Below, in pieces: positions 31,992-35,995 of a stretch of 35,995 bases of DNA. Below the pieces are notes generated by a model that ran no database searches, was not told the origin of the DNA, and saw nothing but the letters and a program-made list of their open reading frames with translations. Every line of letters begins with the position of its first letter. Positions within the stretch are counted from its first letter, which is position 1. Location of the stretch: NCBI GenBank assembly GCA_029241985.1, contig JAQWUU010000012.1, positions 1-35,995 on the forward strand. Direction: 5' to 3'. Source of the stretch: Aquiluna sp. Its GTDB lineage: Bacteria; Actinomycetota; Actinomycetes; Actinomycetales; Microbacteriaceae. The position numbers and the translations under genes were made by a program.

Positions 31992-33056
31992 TTATCCCTT
32001 CGGAGAAAAGTACTTACTGATTAGGCGGGCAACAAGATTCAGCACCATCACGATAAGCATCAGGGTGAGCGCACCGGCCCACGCCCTGTCAACGTAAGAC
32101 TGCATGTCAACTCCCTGGTTTGCGTATGAGGTGTAAACAAAAACCGGAAGGGTCATCATGCGCTCATCGAATGGGTTGTAGTTCATCGATGCCGTGAACC
32201 CGGCAATAATCAACAGCGGAGCAGTTTCACCAATTACTCGAGCAATTGAGATCATGACTCCGGTTGCGATTCCGGCAAGAGCTGTTGGCAAAACCACTTT
32301 GATAACCGTCAGCCACTTGGGTACTCCTAGCGCATAGGCGGCCTCGCGAAGCTCATTCGGCACGATTTTTAGCATCTCCTCTGTGGCGCGAATGACCACC
32401 GGAATCATCAAGACGCTCAGGGCTATTGCTCCACCCAAGCCCATGCGCACTCCAGGACCAAAGAAAATAACAAATAGCGCATAGGCAAAAAGGCCGGCGA
32501 CAATGGAGGGAACCCCGGTCATGACATCAACGAAGAAAGTTACGAGTCTGGCGATTGTTCCGCGGCCGTACTCCACAAGATAAATCGCCGCCATAATACC
32601 TATCGGAACCGAGATAAGAGTTGCGATCCCTGTGATCTCAAGGGTTCCGATAATCGCATGAAGTGCGCCACCACCCTCGCCGACGATGTTTCGCATCGAA
32701 AAAGTAAAGAACTCGGCATCGAACCTGGCAGCGCCATTTTGAACAACCGTGTACGCAAGCGAGAGCAACGGAATCAGGGCCAGAGAGAATGCAGCGGTGA
32801 CCAAAATCGTCACTAACCGATCGGTTGCTTTACGACGCCCTTCAACAAAGCGTGATAGCGCGTAAAGGGCAACTGCATATCCAACGAGCCCGAACACTGC
32901 CACTGGAATCAGGTTCAATTCATTTTGCTCCGTCGATGACGCAAGCATTACCTGGAGGGTAAAGGAACCCATGAAAAAAGCCAGAAGCATCGCTGGAGAC
33001 ACCCACTTGGGTAGGTCAGCGGTTCCTTGAAAAGATGAGGTTACTTGCGAGGTCAT
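31992..33056 (-). CDS. pstA: Phosphate ABC transporter permease PstA
   Basis: A 354-residue permease with an N-terminal extension of two extra hydrophobic segments (about 18-35 and 47-66) before the conserved core of six. The coupling loop is in RATEEMLKIVPNELREAAYALGVPKWLT, which docks on PstB. The extension makes it longer than E. coli PstA (296 aa), as is common in Actinobacteria. Its ATG overlaps the pstC stop by one base (TAATG). Confidence 0.95.
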   Translation of the reverse strand: MTSQVTSSFQGTADLPKWVSPAMLLAFFMGSFTLQVMLASSTEQNELNLIPVAVFGLVGYAVALYALSRFVEGRRKATDRLVTILVTAAFSLALIPLLSLAYTVVQNGAARFDAEFFTFSMRNIVGEGGGALHAIIGTLEITGIATLISVPIGIMAAIYLVEYGRGTIARLVTFFVDVMTGVPSIVAGLFAYALFVIFFGPGVRMGLGGAIALSVLMIPVVIRATEEMLKIVPNELREAAYALGVPKWLTVIKVVLPTALAGIATGVMISIARVIGETAPLLIIAGFTASMNYNPFDERMMTLPVFVYTSYANQGVDMQSYVDRAWAGALTLMLIVMVLNLVARLISKYFSPKG

Positions 33057-33994
33057 TAGTTGGCCCCCGAAAACTCAGCTCGACGACTGATGATCCACCT
33101 GGCAATCATGTTCACAACCATCGTTATGGCAAATAGCACCAGTCCGGTTGCAATTAGTAGGTTCGAGTAGTTACCGCCAGCTTCGGGAAACTGAAGCGCG
33201 ATGTTTGCCGCAATTGTGTTGGAATTCGAGGATGTCAACACTGCAAAGTTGATTACTGCAGTCGGTGACAAAACCATCGCGACCGCCATGGTTTCACCCA
33301 GTGACCGGCCTAGCCCAAGCATTGCCGCTGAGATGATGCCAGTTCTTCCAAATGGCAAGACCGCCATCTTGATCATTTCCCAGCGAGTGGCGCCGAGTGC
33401 AAGGGCCGCCTCCTCGTGGAGCCTAGGTGTTTGGAGAAAGACTTCACGTATAAGAGCAGCCATTATCGGCAACACCATAATCGCCAGGACAATGCCAACG
33501 GTTAGCATTGTGCGGCCAGTGGCAGAAACCTGACCCGCGAAGAATGGAATCCAACCGAGATTTTCGTTGAGCCACATGAAAGTTGGGTTCAAAAAAGGAG
33601 CCAGAACCAAAATTCCCCAGAGCCCGTAGACAACCGAGGGAATAGCAGCCAGCAGGTCCACTGCATAGCCAAGCAGCTGTGCGAATCTCCGGTTGGCGAA
33701 GTGCGAAATGTACAGGGCGATTCCGATTGCAAGAGGGGTTGCAATGATTAGCGCAATTATCGACGCGTACACAGTCCCGAAGACAAACGGGAAAACATAG
33801 TTCCAGAAGCCATCTTCTGCGGCAGCGATTTCAGGGCCAGTAAAGGCCGGTATTGACTGAACAAAGAGGAACGCTGCAACTGTTGCCAGCGTTGCCAAAA
33901 TGCTCACACCGGCAAAAAAGGCCAGGTTTGCAAAGATGACATCACCGAGGCGTCTGATCGCCTTTGGCTTGGTAGCTGTCATCGGATTGCCCAT
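33056..33994 (-). CDS. pstC: Phosphate ABC transporter permease PstC
   Basis: A 312-residue inner-membrane permease with six core helices. Recognised by LLAAIPSVVYGLWGILVLAPF and by the coupling loop IREVFLQTPRLHEEAALALGATRWEM, followed by GLGRSLGETMAVAMV. The start is M1 at 33994. M5 (33982) is an alternative, and neither has a strong ribosome-binding site, perhaps because the gene lies behind a terminator hairpin that limits read-through from pstS. Confidence 0.95.
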   Translation of the reverse strand: MGNPMTATKPKAIRRLGDVIFANLAFFAGVSILATLATVAAFLFVQSIPAFTGPEIAAAEDGFWNYVFPFVFGTVYASIIALIIATPLAIGIALYISHFANRRFAQLLGYAVDLLAAIPSVVYGLWGILVLAPFLNPTFMWLNENLGWIPFFAGQVSATGRTMLTVGIVLAIMVLPIMAALIREVFLQTPRLHEEAALALGATRWEMIKMAVLPFGRTGIISAAMLGLGRSLGETMAVAMVLSPTAVINFAVLTSSNSNTIAANIALQFPEAGGNYSNLLIATGLVLFAITMVVNMIARWIISRRAEFSGAN

Positions 33995-34025
33995 TCGTTT
34001 GTCTAGGTAACAACGTAGTAAATAA

Positions 34026-34054
34026 AACCCGGCCTAGGGGACCTAGGCCGGGTT
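34026..34054 (-). terminator. Strong intra-operon terminator between pstS and pstC
   Basis: A perfect 13-bp inverted repeat (34026-34038 with 34042-34054) around a 3-nt loop, G+C-rich in the core. On the minus strand it is followed by TTTTATTTA. It lies 20 nt past the pstS stop and about 30 nt before pstC, so it should reduce pstCAB transcription relative to pstS. Confidence 0.88.
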
Positions 34055-34073
34055 CTATTCACCAAATGTTCAG

Positions 34074-35183
34074 TTACTGGATCGCGTCAATGATGGCCTG
34101 TGCTTTTGCACGAAGGGCAGCAGAGATCGGTGCATTTCCAGCTGAAGTGGCAGCAGCCTGCTGTCCCTCTTCAGAAACTAGGAACGATGCCCATGCACGA
34201 ACCAGTACAGCCTGCTCGTCGTCAAGGTAGTCGTTGCAACCCATTAGGTAGCTAACTAGCACAATCGGGTAAGCACCTGAAGCGGTTGTGTTGCGGTCGA
34301 TTTTGGTTGCTAGGTCGAAAGACTCGCGTCCTTCAATCAGCGGGGAGGCGTCAACAACTGCTGCAGCAGCTTCTGCTGAGTAAGCAACGTAGTCAGATCC
34401 GACCTTCACGGCCACGGTACCTAGGTCACCGGCGCGAGATGCGTCCGCATAACCGATTGTTCCGTTACCGCCTGTAACAGCTGAAACAACACCGCTGGTA
34501 CCCTGTCCTCCTTCGCCGCCATACTCGGCAGGCCAAGCTTCAATAGCTCCGACAGTCCAGACATCTGGTGCCACGGCAGCTAGATAGTCAGTGAAGTTCT
34601 TTGAGGTACCGGACTCGTCCGAGCGGTGAACCGCTGTGATGGAAAGCTCAGGAAGAGTTACGCCTGGGTTTGCAGCTGCGATTGCCGCGTCATTCCACAT
34701 TGTGATTTCGCCAGCGAAGATGCCGGCAACTGTCGCGCCGTCCATGTTTAGGCTGGAGATTCCATCGAGGTTGAAAATAACCGCAATTGGTGAGATCCAA
34801 ATTGGGAACTCCCAAGGAAGTGTTTCAGCAACGCAGCTTGGGAACACACCGGCTAGTTCCTCATCCTTGAAATAAGAGTCTGACCCTGTGAAAGAAGTGG
34901 CGCCCTCAAAAAATTGTGCACGACCAGTTCCAGACCCGGTTGGGTCGTAGTTGACCGTGACTCCAGGGTTGGCGATCTGGAAAGCGGCAATCCATGCCTC
35001 TTGTCCTGCAGCCATGGACGATGCTCCGGAACCATTTAGCGTTCCAGAGAGTGTTTCGACAACTGCAGTCTCGGAAGTTGCTCCACCAGAAGTTGGCTCT
35101 GCGGTTTGTTCGTTGGCCGCACAACCAGCTAGCACCAAGGTGCCAACAGCCGCTACAGCACCGAGCTTGAGGATGTTTTTCAT
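34074..35183 (-). CDS. pstS: Phosphate ABC transporter substrate-binding lipoprotein
   Basis: A 369-residue lipoprotein. The lipobox VLAGC gives the lipidated Cys at 21, followed by a Glu/Thr/Ser-rich linker. Phosphate-binding loops are visible in LNGSGASSMAAGQEAW, YDPTGSGTGRAQF, FTGSDSYF and HRSDESGTSKNFTDYL. It captures phosphate outside the cell and hands it to PstC-PstA. An AAGGAAGGG ribosome-binding site precedes the ATG. The first gene of the pst cluster, separated from pstC by a terminator. A repeat of TTAGG half-sites upstream may be regulatory. Confidence 0.96.
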   Translation of the reverse strand: MKNILKLGAVAAVGTLVLAGCAANEQTAEPTSGGATSETAVVETLSGTLNGSGASSMAAGQEAWIAAFQIANPGVTVNYDPTGSGTGRAQFFEGATSFTGSDSYFKDEELAGVFPSCVAETLPWEFPIWISPIAVIFNLDGISSLNMDGATVAGIFAGEITMWNDAAIAAANPGVTLPELSITAVHRSDESGTSKNFTDYLAAVAPDVWTVGAIEAWPAEYGGEGGQGTSGVVSAVTGGNGTIGYADASRAGDLGTVAVKVGSDYVAYSAEAAAAVVDASPLIEGRESFDLATKIDRNTTASGAYPIVLVSYLMGCNDYLDDEQAVLVRAWASFLVSEEGQQAAATSAGNAPISAALRAKAQAIIDAIQ

Positions 35184-35205
35184 GAATTACCCTTCCTTAT
35201 TTTTG

Positions 35206-35226
35206 TTAGGTGAGGCCTAAGTTAGG
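35206..35226. promoter_or_regulatory. TTAGG inverted/direct repeats upstream of pstS
   Basis: Three half-sites in 21 bp: TTAGG at 35206-35210, CCTAA at 35216-35220 and TTAGG at 35222-35226. The last two form the perfect palindrome CCTAAGTTAGG. Positions 35206-35224 match the degenerate DtxR/IdeR iron-box consensus at 15 of 19 positions by my count. It sits 23-43 nt before the pstS ATG, where a promoter is expected (TAACTT on the minus strand at 35219-35224). Confidence 0.35.
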
Positions 35227-35238
35227 AAGAGCAAGGAA

Positions 35239-35258
35239 ACTTGGCTTGTTATCCAAGT
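35239..35258 (-). terminator. Weak terminator-like hairpin after MutT1 gene
   Basis: A 6-bp stem (ACTTGG/CCAAGT) with an 8-nt loop, followed on the minus strand by TTCCTT, 15 nt past the mutT1 stop. The short stem makes it doubtful; it may instead be part of the pstS promoter region. Confidence 0.35.
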
Positions 35259-35272
35259 AAACAAATGATGAA

Positions 35273-35995
35273 TTAGGAGCTAAGTTTTGCCTCTAGGTTG
35301 ACCCGCTCATAGTCGATAACCCGCGGCTTTGTTCCAAGCGTGATTCTCAACACAAAAAACTCTCCAGGTGCTAACACTGTTTCACTCTTTAGCGATTCCC
35401 CAATAGTTTTTGTCGCATACTTTCCGAAAGTCTCGATGATTGTCGGAAGTGCGGGGCGGTGGGAGCAAATAAGAGCATTCTTCGTTTGCTCGAATGTGTC
35501 CTCGATTACGTTTTTGGTTTTCCTGGGACCTTTTAGGTTCGCCAGCTCAGTGAGCTGTGAGCGCTCGATCAAGGTTCTGTTTCTAGCTTTTGAAAGTGGC
35601 AACACAGTTTGCTGACATCTGGTCCATGGGCTTGTGACAAGCCGCTTTGGGCCATATGCATCAAGCAGGGTAACCAAGCGCTTTGCTTGCTTTTTCCCTT
35701 CTGGCAGTAGTGGTCGCTTCGCCTCTTCGCCAGACCACTCAGCTCTGGGGGTGGCTGTGGTGTGACGCAGAATCACTAGACCCCTGGTTTCCAACTCTCC
35801 GGCAGCATGGAAGCTATTGACCTGCTCCAGAAGCTGGCGATCGTGATCGTAGGTTAGTTTTGGGCGGGCATCTTCGACCGAGAGCCACTCAACAGCGGCG
35901 ATCTCTTTGTTCGGAGTGAATTTGGACTTGGCAATCGCTTTGTCTTTGACTCTGGAAGCCCAGTAGTGCACCTCTTTTATTTCGCCAGAGGGAAG
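35273..35995 (-). CDS. MutT1-like NUDIX plus histidine phosphatase protein, N-terminus cut by window edge
   Basis: The frame stays open to the window end. Residues before the apparent GTG at 35971 (LPSGEIKE) continue the fold, so the true start lies outside. The visible N-terminal part is the end of a NUDIX domain (VHYWASRVKD, IAAVEWLSVEDARPKL). From the motif GLVILRHTTA onward it is a histidine phosphatase, with TSPWTRCQQT and the second His in CSHRP. The canonical RHG/RHA triplet is RHT here. Mycobacterial MutT1 has this layout and hydrolyses 8-oxo-dGTP and Ap4A-type nucleotides. In mycobacteria it neighbours polyphosphate kinase, so ppk may lie just beyond the window, next to pst. Confidence 0.85.
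   Translation of the reverse strand, partial: LPSGEIKEVHYWASRVKDKAIAKSKFTPNKEIAAVEWLSVEDARPKLTYDHDRQLLEQVNSFHAAGELETRGLVILRHTTATPRAEWSGEEAKRPLLPEGKKQAKRLVTLLDAYGPKRLVTSPWTRCQQTVLPLSKARNRTLIERSQLTELANLKGPRKTKNVIEDTFEQTKNALICSHRPALPTIIETFGKYATKTIGESLKSETVLAPGEFFVLRITLGTKPRVIDYERVNLEAKLSS

Noticed and set aside
1-35995. CRISPR arrays, insertion sequences, prophage, toxin-antitoxin or defence islands
   Set aside because: No regularly spaced repeats, transposase, integrase, restriction or toxin-type genes were seen. Nearly all DNA is accounted for by metabolic and transport genes.

Overview
This window looks like ordinary, gene-dense chromosome of a small-genome actinobacterium, most likely a freshwater or marine Microbacteriaceae of the Luna type (Rhodoluna/Aquiluna-like). 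That placement is inferred from base composition well below most Actinobacteria, very short intergenic gaps, actinobacterial protein families (NUDIX plus histidine-phosphatase MutT1, SDR-DUF2867, actinobacterial GalT and PBP4 types), and many starts that look leaderless. I see no rRNA, phage, insertion sequence, CRISPR array or integrase. The only RNA gene is one tRNA-Lys.

Layout. 1-1.45 kb: a two-gene minus-strand operon of a proline racemase-family enzyme and a truncated ornithine cyclodeaminase/mu-crystallin reductase, probably hydroxyproline use. 1.5-3.3 kb: small membrane proteins, a zinc-ribbon membrane protein and a GNAT acetyltransferase. 3.3-6.3 kb: a 2-hydroxyacid dehydrogenase convergent with a DgcN-DgcA pair (D-glutamate to N-acetyl-L-glutamate). 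6.3-9.2 kb: a DCC-family protein divergent from a Trk/Ktr K+ uptake operon. 9.1-11.7 kb: CopC, PBP4-type carboxypeptidase and nicotinamidase. 11.7-14.8 kb: Leloir galactose genes galK-galT with a divergent aldose 1-epimerase. 14.8-17.5 kb: an SDR, a DUF998 membrane protein, a CxxC protein of unknown function, a DUF4864 lipoprotein and tRNA-Lys. 17.6-20.4 kb: acyl-CoA ligase plus a BASS-family transporter. 20.4-23.4 kb: a LolA-like exported protein with an ABC-2 exporter. 23.4-28.8 kb: saccharopine dehydrogenase-family protein, FecE-type ATPase, glycerol kinase and divergent glycerol-3-phosphate dehydrogenase. 28.7-36 kb: EamA exporter, SDR-DUF2867, the pstSCAB phosphate importer and a truncated MutT1.

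Together the genes describe a scavenging heterotroph that takes up hydroxyproline, D-amino acids, galactose, glycerol, a CoA-activated organic acid, K+ and phosphate.

The most striking sequence pattern is regulatory. At eight genes that head a transcript, a TANNNT -10 hexamer lies exactly 6 nt before the start codon, which predicts leaderless mRNAs. At two divergent gene pairs the opposing -10 elements overlap, which suggests symmetric bidirectional promoters. I found no convincing novel defence or mobile system.
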